From the NCBI GenBank assembly GCA_910577375.1, contig CAJTLT010000001.1, positions 1 to 54,857 on the forward strand: a stretch of 54,857 nucleotides of DNA, given 5' to 3'. This document shows, piece by piece, positions 22,673-29,525 of the stretch. The stretch's first letter is position 1, and every line of letters starts with the position of its first letter. Under the pieces are notes generated by a model. The model did no database searches, was not told the origin of the DNA, and saw nothing but the letters and a program-made list of their open reading frames with translations. A program made the position numbers and the translations under genes. This DNA comes from an uncultured Christensenella sp. Lineage in GTDB: Bacteria; Bacillota; Clostridia; Christensenellales; Borkfalkiaceae.

Positions 22673-22690
22673 TTGAAAGTGTACTTTCAA
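22673..22690. repeat. Element palindrome, copy 4
   Basis: TTGAAAGTGTACTTTCAA, identical to copy 2. It touches the stop codon of the 153-residue gene. Confidence 0.7.
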
Positions 22691-23152
22691 TTATGCCGAT
22701 TTTGCGGCGTTCGCTTGTCTGTTTAACTTTTTAAGCAGATAGGCAAGTATTGATTTGTCGCTGTCGCGGGCGGGCTTTATGCGGCATTTAAGCTCGTCGC
22801 CGTCCGCGTCGGTGTTTGCAACTTCGTAAACCGTATAAGTACGAATTTCGCCCGTTTCGCCGTCCGTCATACTTTCGTCGTGCATTTGCAATTCGGCGGT
22901 GGGCTTGATGTCAAAAACCATATCCAAAACTTCGTAACCGCCTTGGTCGTATGCGTTGAAATCAACCTTTGTTTCGCGCCCGTTTACGCCTTTGCCCTTT
23001 ACGGCATAGCCCCACATTTCGCGCCCGTCTTTTGCTGTGAATTTTTCACGTTCCACAATAAGCCGCTTTTCGGGCGTTGCCGTCGTTACTTCCGCCGCCG
23101 TGGTCGTGCTTTCCGTGCTTTCAGTTGCCTTTACGTTCTTTTCGTTTGCCAT
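22691..23152 (-). CDS. 153-residue acidic protein, candidate ssDNA-binding protein
   Basis: RBS AAAGGA 9 nt before MANEKNVKATES. The first 27 residues are low-complexity Thr/Glu/Ala; the core (about 28-140) shows alternating strands (KRLIVEREKFTAKDGREMWGYAVKGKGVNGRETKVDFNAY...), then a basic C-terminus KKLNRQANAAKSA. Size, place next to candidate origins and beta-rich core fit phage ssDNA-binding proteins (gpV type), but I see no diagnostic motif. Alternatively a small virion or decoy protein. Confidence 0.5.
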   Translation of the reverse strand: MANEKNVKATESTESTTTAAEVTTATPEKRLIVEREKFTAKDGREMWGYAVKGKGVNGRETKVDFNAYDQGGYEVLDMVFDIKPTAELQMHDESMTDGETGEIRTYTVYEVANTDADGDELKCRIKPARDSDKSILAYLLKKLNRQANAAKSA

Positions 23153-23160
23153 TTGATATT

Positions 23161-23353
23161 TTCCTTTACCGCTTGTCGCATACGGTACGCGTATTTTTAT
23201 TTACCCTTGCGGGTATGGTCGGGGAGTGGCGGATTTGCACCGCCTTAACAAACTTTTCCATCTGTTTCGCGCTTGCGTTTCCCGATAATAGCGGGGTGGA
23301 GGTTGCCCCGCTTATTGTTTGCGCCGCAAGGAGTAACGGCGCGGGTATGGGCT
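23161..23353. other. Short non-coding region with two hairpins
   Basis: Between the ssDNA-binding candidate and the 60-residue gene. Hairpins GGCGG-atttgca-CCGCC (23228-23244) and AGCGGGG/CCCCGCT (23290-23312). The latter shares ATAATAGCGGG with the hairpin region near 22480-22510, suggesting a diverged duplicated site. Confidence 0.5.
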
Positions 23354-23536
23354 TTATTTGCGCTTTGATTTTATAGCTTTCACAGTAACGCCCTGTAAAA
23401 ATCGACCCTCGCCAAAGTTAGACAATTTATGACCCATTGACACCGCTTTATCGTTTGCCTCATAGGCATTTTTCGCCTCAACTATTGCGCTGTATGTATC
23501 TAACCCAACACGGGCAGTAATTTTATACTTTCTCAT
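23354..23536 (-). CDS. 60-residue protein, unknown
   Basis: Start at 23536 (MRKYKITARVGLDTYS) because GAGGTG lies 5 nt upstream; an upstream ATG gives a tail inside the previous gene. Strand-helix pattern with AIVEAKNAYEANDKAVSMGHKL, reminiscent of small phage proteins with a GxG-binding fold; no named family. 16 bp from the SprT-like gene. Confidence 0.55.
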   Translation of the reverse strand: MRKYKITARVGLDTYSAIVEAKNAYEANDKAVSMGHKLSNFGEGRFLQGVTVKAIKSKRK

Positions 23537-23552
23537 ATTTTCACCTCGCTTT

Positions 23553-24179
23553 TTAGTCCTCTTGCATAAGTTCGTTACAGTCAACGCACATTATCCGTAC
23601 TTCTTTTGTCGCGCGTACCGAATTGCCGCATACGGAGCATATATACTTGCGTGTGCTTGAAGTCTTAACGCATTGACCTTTCATTACGGGCAAGCGGTAT
23701 ATAACGTTGTCGGGGTTGTCCTTGACAAATTCCGCTATAAGTGCCGCCGTTTCGTCTGTAAGTTCCGTGTGCGACCAACCGATAGTTTGTACACATTCAA
23801 CCGTCAAGCCGTGCGTTTCCGCAATTTTCTTGTAAAGTTTGTTATGATAGTTGCCCGCGCGAGAAGTGTCTTGCATATTATGAACGCTTGCGTACTGATG
23901 GCACATTTCGTGTATCATTGTTGCCGCTATTTGATTGATAGGGAGGTTAAGCTGTTGCGCTGTCATATTCAGTTCGTGTTCGCCCTCGTCCTTGTCGTTC
24001 TCTTTCCAAACCTTTTTAACCGACCACCAACCGTTTGTTTTGTTGCGCTCGTCGCGCTGTACCGTTATGACGGGGCGGGTTAGTTCGCCACCGAATAACT
24101 TTACGTTGCAATAGTCGTACAGTTTTACAAGGTACTTGACCGTATCAATATACTTTTCCGTTCCGTTTTTCATTTTCAT
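23553..24179 (-). CDS. SprT-like zinc metalloprotease domain protein
   Basis: A 208-residue protein with HEMCH (90-94) as the HExxH zinc site and H112 in NYHNKLYKKIAE as the third ligand, followed by a zinc ribbon CSVC...CVDC in the last 35 residues. This is the SprT/Spartan domain order (protease plus zinc ribbon). Spartan proteins cut DNA-protein crosslinks; a Rep covalently bound to DNA would be a natural substrate in this element, but that is inference. Two in-frame starts 6 nt apart (24179, 24173); the second has better RBS spacing. Confidence 0.8.
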   Translation of the reverse strand: MKMKNGTEKYIDTVKYLVKLYDYCNVKLFGGELTRPVITVQRDERNKTNGWWSVKKVWKENDKDEGEHELNMTAQQLNLPINQIAATMIHEMCHQYASVHNMQDTSRAGNYHNKLYKKIAETHGLTVECVQTIGWSHTELTDETAALIAEFVKDNPDNVIYRLPVMKGQCVKTSSTRKYICSVCGNSVRATKEVRIMCVDCNELMQED

Positions 24180-24463
24180 TACCTCGTTTGTACAATTTTT
24201 AAATTGCTTAAATCTTGACTTGTATTGCAGTAACGATATTCACCGTTATCGCACTCAAAAGTTATTTCAAGAAGTTTGCGCCCTGTTTTAATATCGTAAG
24301 ATTTTGATTTTGTAATCACAAAACCTGCACACTCGTCAATAACCTCACGCTTAACAACCTTACCTCGCCACCCCCAAACTGAATTACCACAGCAAGAGGG
24401 GATAATAGTTTCGTCAGATACAACCGTTCCGTATTTCAAATGCCAAAATTCTTTAACCGTCAT
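24179..24463 (-). CDS. 94-residue protein, unknown
   Basis: RBS AAGGGGG 6-7 nt upstream of MTVKEFWHLKYGTVVS. Beta-rich with paired cysteines CCGNSVWGWRG and a second pair near ECDN/YCN. Stop overlaps the SprT-like start by one base (TAATG). Compact SH3-like fold possible; no name can be given. Confidence 0.55.
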   Translation of the reverse strand: MTVKEFWHLKYGTVVSDETIIPSCCGNSVWGWRGKVVKREVIDECAGFVITKSKSYDIKTGRKLLEITFECDNGEYRYCNTSQDLSNLKIVQTR

Positions 24464-24475
24464 TTCGATACCCCC

Positions 24476-24751
24476 TTAATGCCTGTGCATTGCCGCCCAA
24501 GCAACACTTTCTTGTGCAAGCCCATATAATCGTCCTGAAAGCCAAACGACACCACCAAAAGTTAAATAGCCCATAAGTTCGTCAAGCTGTTCTTCAAGTG
24601 TTTCAAGAGCCTTTTCAAGTTCAGCCGAATAGGGGTGATTTTCGTCCATACCCAATTCGTAAAGTTCATTTTTACAACGCATACGCCTAAAATCAACGTC
24701 GTGTGCGTGTTTTTCTGCGTTAAAGGGGTAAAGTTTCTGTTTCTTTTCCAT
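24476..24751 (-). CDS. 91-residue protein, unknown
   Basis: RBS AAAGGACGG upstream of MEKKQKLYPFNAEKHAHDVDFRRMR. Helical, with an acidic centre (SAELEKALETLEEQLDELMG) and a moderately hydrophobic end. First gene of the element from the right; its upstream region has two inverted repeats. It could be a regulator or early protein, by position. Confidence 0.55.
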   Translation of the reverse strand: MEKKQKLYPFNAEKHAHDVDFRRMRCKNELYELGMDENHPYSAELEKALETLEEQLDELMGYLTFGGVVWLSGRLYGLAQESVAWAAMHRH

Positions 24752-24807
24752 AATTCCGTCCTTTGCGTAATGCCGCCGCCCGTGTATTTGAACAATAAAA
24801 AAAAACA

Positions 24808-24855
24808 GTTTAAAACAGTTAATCTACTGTTCTAAACCATTGTAAAACTTTACAA
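24808..24855. repeat. Two inverted repeats at the right end of the element
   Basis: GTTTAAAACAGT (24808-24819) faces ACTGTTCTAAAC (24826-24837), 12-bp arms with one mismatch; then TTGTAAA-AC-TTTACAA at 24840-24855 touches the direct repeat. Possible operators for the first element gene or recombination-protein sites. Confidence 0.5.
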
Positions 24856-24869
24856 ATAATGCCTCGAAC
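24854..24869. repeat. Right copy of 16-bp element-flanking direct repeat
   Basis: AAATAATGCCTCGAAC, identical to 11137-11152. Host sequence resumes after it with the gyrB promoter 21 bp away. Confidence 0.7.
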
Positions 24870-24890
24870 AATAAAATTTCTCTTTAAAGG

Positions 24891-24919
24891 TTGCAATCCA
24901 TTATATAATATGGTATAAT
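24891..24919 (+). promoter_or_regulatory. gyrBA promoter
   Basis: TTGCAA (24891-24896), 17-bp spacer, TATAAT (24914-24919), about 64 bp before the gyrB start. It is intact beyond the element edge. Confidence 0.7.
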
Positions 24920-24982
24920 AAAAAAGTATAAAAGCGCGCTCTTTAGGCGCGATGCAAAAAACTTGTAAAAGGGGGCTTTCAT

Positions 24983-26908
24983 ATGCCTGAAAAAATAGAA
25001 AACAGTTACGACGCCAACTCGCTCCGCGCTCTCAAAGGTCTTGAACCTGTGCGCGAGCACCCCGGTATGTATATCGGACCTACCGACGAAAAGGGGCTTC
25101 ACACTTTGGTGCGCGAAGTTATCGATAACTCAATCGACGAAGCTCTGGCGGGCTATTGCGATACAATAGAAGTCGCCATTCTTAAAGACGGCTCTTGTTC
25201 CATAAAAGACAACGGGCGCGGTATTCCCACGGGTATAAATAAAGACGCGGGAATAAGCGGCGTAGAACTTGCGCTTACCAACCTCAATGCGGGCGGAAAG
25301 TTCGGCGGCGGAAACAAGGCTGGCGGCTATAAAATTTCGTCCGGTCTGCACGGCGTCGGCGTATCGTGCGTTAACGCGCTTTCCGATACTTTAATCGCGG
25401 AGGTCAGCCAAAACGGACATATCTTCCGTCAGGTCTATCATTGCGGCGTTCCCGAAGAACCTCTCAAAATCGTAGGCGACACCGATAAAACGGGCACCAC
25501 GATTATTTTCCACCCCGACCCCACAATGCTTGAAACGGTGGATTTCAATTACGATACTTTAAAAACTCTTCTCCGCGAGCTTTCTTATCTTAACAAAGGT
25601 CTTAAACTCACTCTCACGGATTTCCGCGGGGAAAAGGAAAGGAGCGACAGCTTCTGTTACGAAGGCGGCGTAGTCCACTTTATCGAAGATATCAACAAGG
25701 GCAAAAACGTTTTGTTTGAAAAGCCCGTATACTTTGAGGATTTCGAGGGCGACGACAGATTTCTGGAAGTTGCAATCCAATATAACGACAGCTATTCCGA
25801 ACAGATTTTCCCCTTCTCCAACAATATCCGCCAGCCCGACGGAGGAACTCATCTCGACGGCTTTAAAGCCGCGTTAACAAAGGTTATAAACGACGCGGGT
25901 AAAAGGCTCAATATTATAAAGGAAAACGAAAAGCTTTCCGGCGACGACGTGCGGGAAGGTATTACGGCGGTTGTTTCGGTCAAGATTGCCGACGCGCAGT
26001 ATGAAAGCCAGACAAAAGCAAAGCTTTGTTCAACTTACGTGCGCGGGTTTGTGCAAAAGGCGGTAACCGATAAATTCGGCACTTATCTCGAAGAACATCC
26101 CTCCGAAACAAAAGAGCTTATAATGCGCTGTTTAACCGCTCAGCGCGCAAGGGAGGCGGCAAGGCTTGCAAGGGAAGAAACGCACCGCAAAGGCGTTCTC
26201 GAAAGCACCAAACTTCCCGGCAAGCTTGCGGATTGTTCCGATAAACGCTCCGAACTCTGCGAAATTTATATCGTAGAGGGCGACTCGGCGGGCGGAACGG
26301 CAAAACAAGGGCGCGACAGACGTTTTCAGGCAATACTTCCCCTCCGCGGAAAAATTCTCAACGTTGAAAAAGTGCGCATAAACCGCGTGCTTGAAAACGA
26401 AGAAATCAAAGCGATGATAACCGCTTTCGGCTGCGGAATACAAGAAAACTTTGACGAAAGCAAACTCCGTTACGACCGTATCATAATAATGACCGACGCG
26501 GACGTAGACGGTTCGCACATAAGAATTTTACTTCTGACTTTCTTTTACCGCTATATGCGCCCGCTCGTTGAAAACGGTCACGTTTACGCGGCTCAGCCGC
26601 CACTTTACAAGGCTTTTGGCAAGGGAATACCTTCAACTTACCTTTACGACGACAAGGCGCTTGAAGAATTCAGGGCGCAGCACGGCGGCAAATTCGAACT
26701 TCAGCGCTATAAAGGTCTCGGCGAAATGGATAAAGAACAGCTTTGGGAAACCACAATGGACCCCGCAAGGCGCACTCTTGTCAGAATGAAAGTCGAAGAC
26801 GCGGTCGAAGCGGACAGGCTTTTCTCCCTTTTGATGGGTGAACAGCCCGAACTCAGACGACAGTTTATAGAAGACAACGCAAAGCTCGTTGCCGAATTAG
26901 ACATATAA
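24983..26908 (+). CDS. gyrB: DNA gyrase subunit B
   Basis: A 641-residue ATPase subunit of type II topoisomerase. GHKL ATP-binding region with EVIDNSIDEALAG and DNGRGIPTG, GGKFGGG...SSGLHGVG lid, then the Toprim domain EGDSAGGTAKQGRDR and TDADVDGSHIR. Full length for the short Gram-positive type. RBS GGGGG before ATG. GyrA follows 13 bp later. The KLF-type motif usual in ParE is not evident, so GyrB is preferred. Confidence 0.95.
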   Translation: MPEKIENSYDANSLRALKGLEPVREHPGMYIGPTDEKGLHTLVREVIDNSIDEALAGYCDTIEVAILKDGSCSIKDNGRGIPTGINKDAGISGVELALTNLNAGGKFGGGNKAGGYKISSGLHGVGVSCVNALSDTLIAEVSQNGHIFRQVYHCGVPEEPLKIVGDTDKTGTTIIFHPDPTMLETVDFNYDTLKTLLRELSYLNKGLKLTLTDFRGEKERSDSFCYEGGVVHFIEDINKGKNVLFEKPVYFEDFEGDDRFLEVAIQYNDSYSEQIFPFSNNIRQPDGGTHLDGFKAALTKVINDAGKRLNIIKENEKLSGDDVREGITAVVSVKIADAQYESQTKAKLCSTYVRGFVQKAVTDKFGTYLEEHPSETKELIMRCLTAQRAREAARLAREETHRKGVLESTKLPGKLADCSDKRSELCEIYIVEGDSAGGTAKQGRDRRFQAILPLRGKILNVEKVRINRVLENEEIKAMITAFGCGIQENFDESKLRYDRIIIMTDADVDGSHIRILLLTFFYRYMRPLVENGHVYAAQPPLYKAFGKGIPSTYLYDDKALEEFRAQHGGKFELQRYKGLGEMDKEQLWETTMDPARRTLVRMKVEDAVEADRLFSLLMGEQPELRRQFIEDNAKLVAELDI

Positions 26909-26921
26909 GGAGAAAAGCGAA

Positions 26922-29465
26922 GTGGCAAAAAAGCAAAACAGCAGCCCCGAGCTGACCGAAGAATTTAAACGCACGCTTGAAATGACCAAACTTCTCGACA
27001 GAGAAGTGGACGAAGAACTTAAAAAATCGTTTATAGCTTATGCTATGGCGGTTAACGTTTCGCGTGCGATTCCCGACGTAAGAGACGGTTTAAAACCCGT
27101 TCACCGCAGAATACTGTATTCGATGCACGAGCTTGGTTTAACCTACGATAAGCCTTTCAGAAAATGCGCGCGTATCGTCGGTGATTGTTTGGGTAAATAC
27201 CACCCCCACGGAGACAGCTCCGTTTACGACGCGCTTGTAAGGCTTGCGCAGGATTTCTCTATTAACTTCCCCCTTGTAGACGGTCACGGAAACTTCGGCT
27301 CGGTAGACGGCGACCCCGCCGCCGCAATGAGGTATACCGAAGCGAGAATGTCAAGGCTCTCCTCCGAAATGCTCCGCGATTTGGATAAAGAAACGGTTGA
27401 TTTCTATCCCACGTTCGACGATACGGGCTTGCAGCCGTCGGTATTGCCGTCGCGTTTCCCCAATATGCTCGTAAACGGTTCCGACGGTATCGCCGTCGGC
27501 ATGGCTACGAATATCCCGCCCCATAACCTTGCGGAATGTATAGACGGCGTTATCGCGCTTATAGATAACCCCGAAATCGACGTAGACGGTCTTATGGAAT
27601 ACATCGTTGCTCCCGACTTCCCCACGGGTGCGCTGATAATGGGCAGAAGCGGAATCAAAAAGGCTTACAGAACGGGGCGCGGCAGCATAATTATCCGCTC
27701 GCGCTGCGAAATAGAAGAATACCAAAGCGGTTCGCAAACCCGTACGCGCATTATCGTAACCGAAATTCCCTATCAGGTAAATAAGGCAAGGCTTGTTGAA
27801 AATATAGCAGACCTCGTCAAAAACAAAAAGCTCGAAGGAATTTCCGATATCCGCGAAGAATCCGACCGCGACGGTATGCGTATCGTAATAGAAATAAAAA
27901 AAGACGCAAACGCTCAGGTCGTTTTAAATCTTTTATACAAGCATACCAATCTGCAGGTTTCCGACGGAATAATAATGCTCGCCCTCGTAGACGGCACGCC
28001 CAAAGTCTTAAACCTCAAAGAATGTCTGTATTACTACCTCGAACATCAGAAAGACGTTGTAATACGCAGAACAAAATACGATTTAAACAAAACGGAAGAG
28101 CGCGCCCACATCTTGCGCGGACTTGTAATCGCTCAGGCAAGCATAAACGAGGTTGTGGAAGTCTGTAAAAACTCAAAAGATAAAACCGACTGCGTACAGC
28201 AGTTAATGGCTAACTTCGTCCTCGACGAAAGGCAGGCAAACGCCGTTGCGGAAATGCGCCTTTTCAGAATTTCCCACCTCGAAGTGGATAAACTCAACGA
28301 CGAACTGTCAAATCTTGAAGCGGCTATCGCCGATTACAAAGATATCCTCGCAAACGAAAGCCGCGTTCTCGAAATTATCAAAAACGACCTGCTGGAAATA
28401 AAGCGCAAATATCCCTCGGAAAGAAGAACGGAAATAGCCGTTGATTTCAGCGGAGAGATAGAGGACGAAGATTTAATCCCCGTAGAACAGGTCGTCGTTT
28501 CGATGACGCACAGCGGCTACGTTAAAAGGCTTCCCGTATCCGAATATCACGCACAGAACCGCGGCGGCAAAGGAATTACGGCGCACCGCCCCAAAGAAGA
28601 AGACTTCGTTGAAAAAATGTTCGTATGCTCTTCGCACGATTATCTTCTGTTGTTCAGCGACCGAGGAAGAGTTTACAGAATAAAAACATACGAAATCCCC
28701 GAAGCCGCACGCACGGCGCGCGGTAGGGCAATCGTAAATCTTGTACAGATTGCACAGGACGAAAAAATTACTACAATTATCCCCGTAAAAGAGGATGCCG
28801 AAGGCTTTATTGCCTTTGCAACCCGCGGCGGACTTATTAAAAAGACCAAACTGGAAGAGTTCGCCCGCATAAACAAAAACGGCAAAATCGCTATCAAACT
28901 CAACGACGACGATACTCTGATTTCCGTCCAGTTCACAACCGGCAGCGACGAGCTTATGATTGCCTCCAAAGGCGGTAAATGTATCCGCTTCGGCGAAAGC
29001 AACGTCCGCTCTATGGGCAGAGATACCGCCGGCGTAAAGGCAATGAAACTCGGCGAAGACGACGCCCTCGTCGATATGCTCGTTGTAGACGAAAGTAAAG
29101 ACGTATTAACCGTCACAACGGGCGGCTACGGCAAACGCAGCAAGATTGAAGATTACCGCGTTCAAGGCAGAGCGGGCAAAGGCATAAAAGCGGGCACGTT
29201 CAACGAAATAACGGGCAACCTTATCAATCTTAAACAAGTTACCGCAGAAGACGATATAATGATTATATCGGACGGCGGAACGATAATCAGAATGCACTGT
29301 TCGGATATTTCCTGCATAGGAAGAAGCGCCCGCGGCGTAAGGCTTATGCGCCTCAAAGACGGCGCGGTGGCAACAGTTGCGGTAACCGAGCGCGACGACG
29401 AAGCGGAAACGGCGGCTCCCGAAGAAGCTACCGCGGAAGATTTGGCTGAAACCGAAAACGAATAA
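26922..29465 (+). CDS. gyrA: DNA gyrase subunit A
   Basis: An 847-residue breakage-reunion subunit. GTG start at 26922 with AAGGAGA upstream. The catalytic tyrosine is in AAMRYTEARMS; the QRDR region reads YHPHGDSSVYDALVRLAQ. The C-terminal beta-pinwheel has the GyrA-box QNRGGKG (usually QRRGGKG), so it is gyrase rather than topoisomerase IV. Acidic Ala/Glu-rich tail. Ends before a strong bidirectional terminator. Confidence 0.95.
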   Translation: MAKKQNSSPELTEEFKRTLEMTKLLDREVDEELKKSFIAYAMAVNVSRAIPDVRDGLKPVHRRILYSMHELGLTYDKPFRKCARIVGDCLGKYHPHGDSSVYDALVRLAQDFSINFPLVDGHGNFGSVDGDPAAAMRYTEARMSRLSSEMLRDLDKETVDFYPTFDDTGLQPSVLPSRFPNMLVNGSDGIAVGMATNIPPHNLAECIDGVIALIDNPEIDVDGLMEYIVAPDFPTGALIMGRSGIKKAYRTGRGSIIIRSRCEIEEYQSGSQTRTRIIVTEIPYQVNKARLVENIADLVKNKKLEGISDIREESDRDGMRIVIEIKKDANAQVVLNLLYKHTNLQVSDGIIMLALVDGTPKVLNLKECLYYYLEHQKDVVIRRTKYDLNKTEERAHILRGLVIAQASINEVVEVCKNSKDKTDCVQQLMANFVLDERQANAVAEMRLFRISHLEVDKLNDELSNLEAAIADYKDILANESRVLEIIKNDLLEIKRKYPSERRTEIAVDFSGEIEDEDLIPVEQVVVSMTHSGYVKRLPVSEYHAQNRGGKGITAHRPKEEDFVEKMFVCSSHDYLLLFSDRGRVYRIKTYEIPEAARTARGRAIVNLVQIAQDEKITTIIPVKEDAEGFIAFATRGGLIKKTKLEEFARINKNGKIAIKLNDDDTLISVQFTTGSDELMIASKGGKCIRFGESNVRSMGRDTAGVKAMKLGEDDALVDMLVVDESKDVLTVTTGGYGKRSKIEDYRVQGRAGKGIKAGTFNEITGNLINLKQVTAEDDIMIISDGGTIIRMHCSDISCIGRSARGVRLMRLKDGAVATVAVTERDDEAETAAPEEATAEDLAETENE

Positions 29466-29480
29466 AATCAAACGAAATAA

Positions 29481-29517
29481 AAACTCCCGACGGCTTTATG
29501 AGCCGTCGGGAGTTTTA
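29481..29517. terminator. Bidirectional terminator gyrA / P-type ATPase
   Basis: 15-bp stem AAACTCCCGACGGCT with AGCCGTCGGGAGTTT, loop TTATG, T tract on plus and A-rich flank on the other side. Serves the two convergent genes. Confidence 0.9.
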
Positions 29518-29525
29518 TTGTTATC

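Larger units (their letters stand above)
22365..22690. other. Non-coding region with DnaA boxes, candidate replication origin
   Basis: 326 bp without a gene. Contains a hairpin around 22480-22510 (AATAGC arms), a stem-bulge-stem hairpin at 22558-22592, two perfect DnaA boxes (22594-22602 and 22655-22663, same orientation, 61 bp apart) and palindrome copy 4 (22673-22690), which abuts the stop of the ssDNA-binding candidate. The mixture suggests an origin for complementary-strand or double-strand replication. Confidence 0.6.
11137..24869. mobile_element. Integrated filamentous-phage-like (inovirus-like) provirus with an IS30-type transposase
   Basis: About 13.7 kb between two copies of a 16-bp direct repeat, inserted upstream of the gyrB promoter. 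All recognised genes run on the minus strand. The combination of an HUH Rep, a Zot/pI-like ATPase with a membrane region, large single-span surface proteins, tiny hydrophobic proteins, an ssDNA-binding candidate, and no capsid, terminase or tail genes is the inovirus pattern. No tyrosine or serine integrase is present; an IS30-family transposase occupies the downstream end. A non-viral rolling-circle integrative element is the main alternative. No VirB4, relaxosome or other conjugation genes were seen. Confidence 0.75.

Noticed and set aside
23537..23584. Upstream extension of the 60-residue gene
   Set aside because: It overlaps the SprT-like gene end and has no RBS; the internal ATG at 23536 has GAGGTG.
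11371..24751. Conjugative element (ICE)
   Set aside because: No VirB4, relaxase with mobilisation features, coupling-protein family match or integrase; the only HUH protein is a Rep-type.
11137..24869. Insertion at a chromosomal dif site by XerCD
   Set aside because: The 16-bp repeat does not match the dif consensus, and the neighbourhood (dnaX-recR, gyrBA) is origin-proximal rather than terminal.
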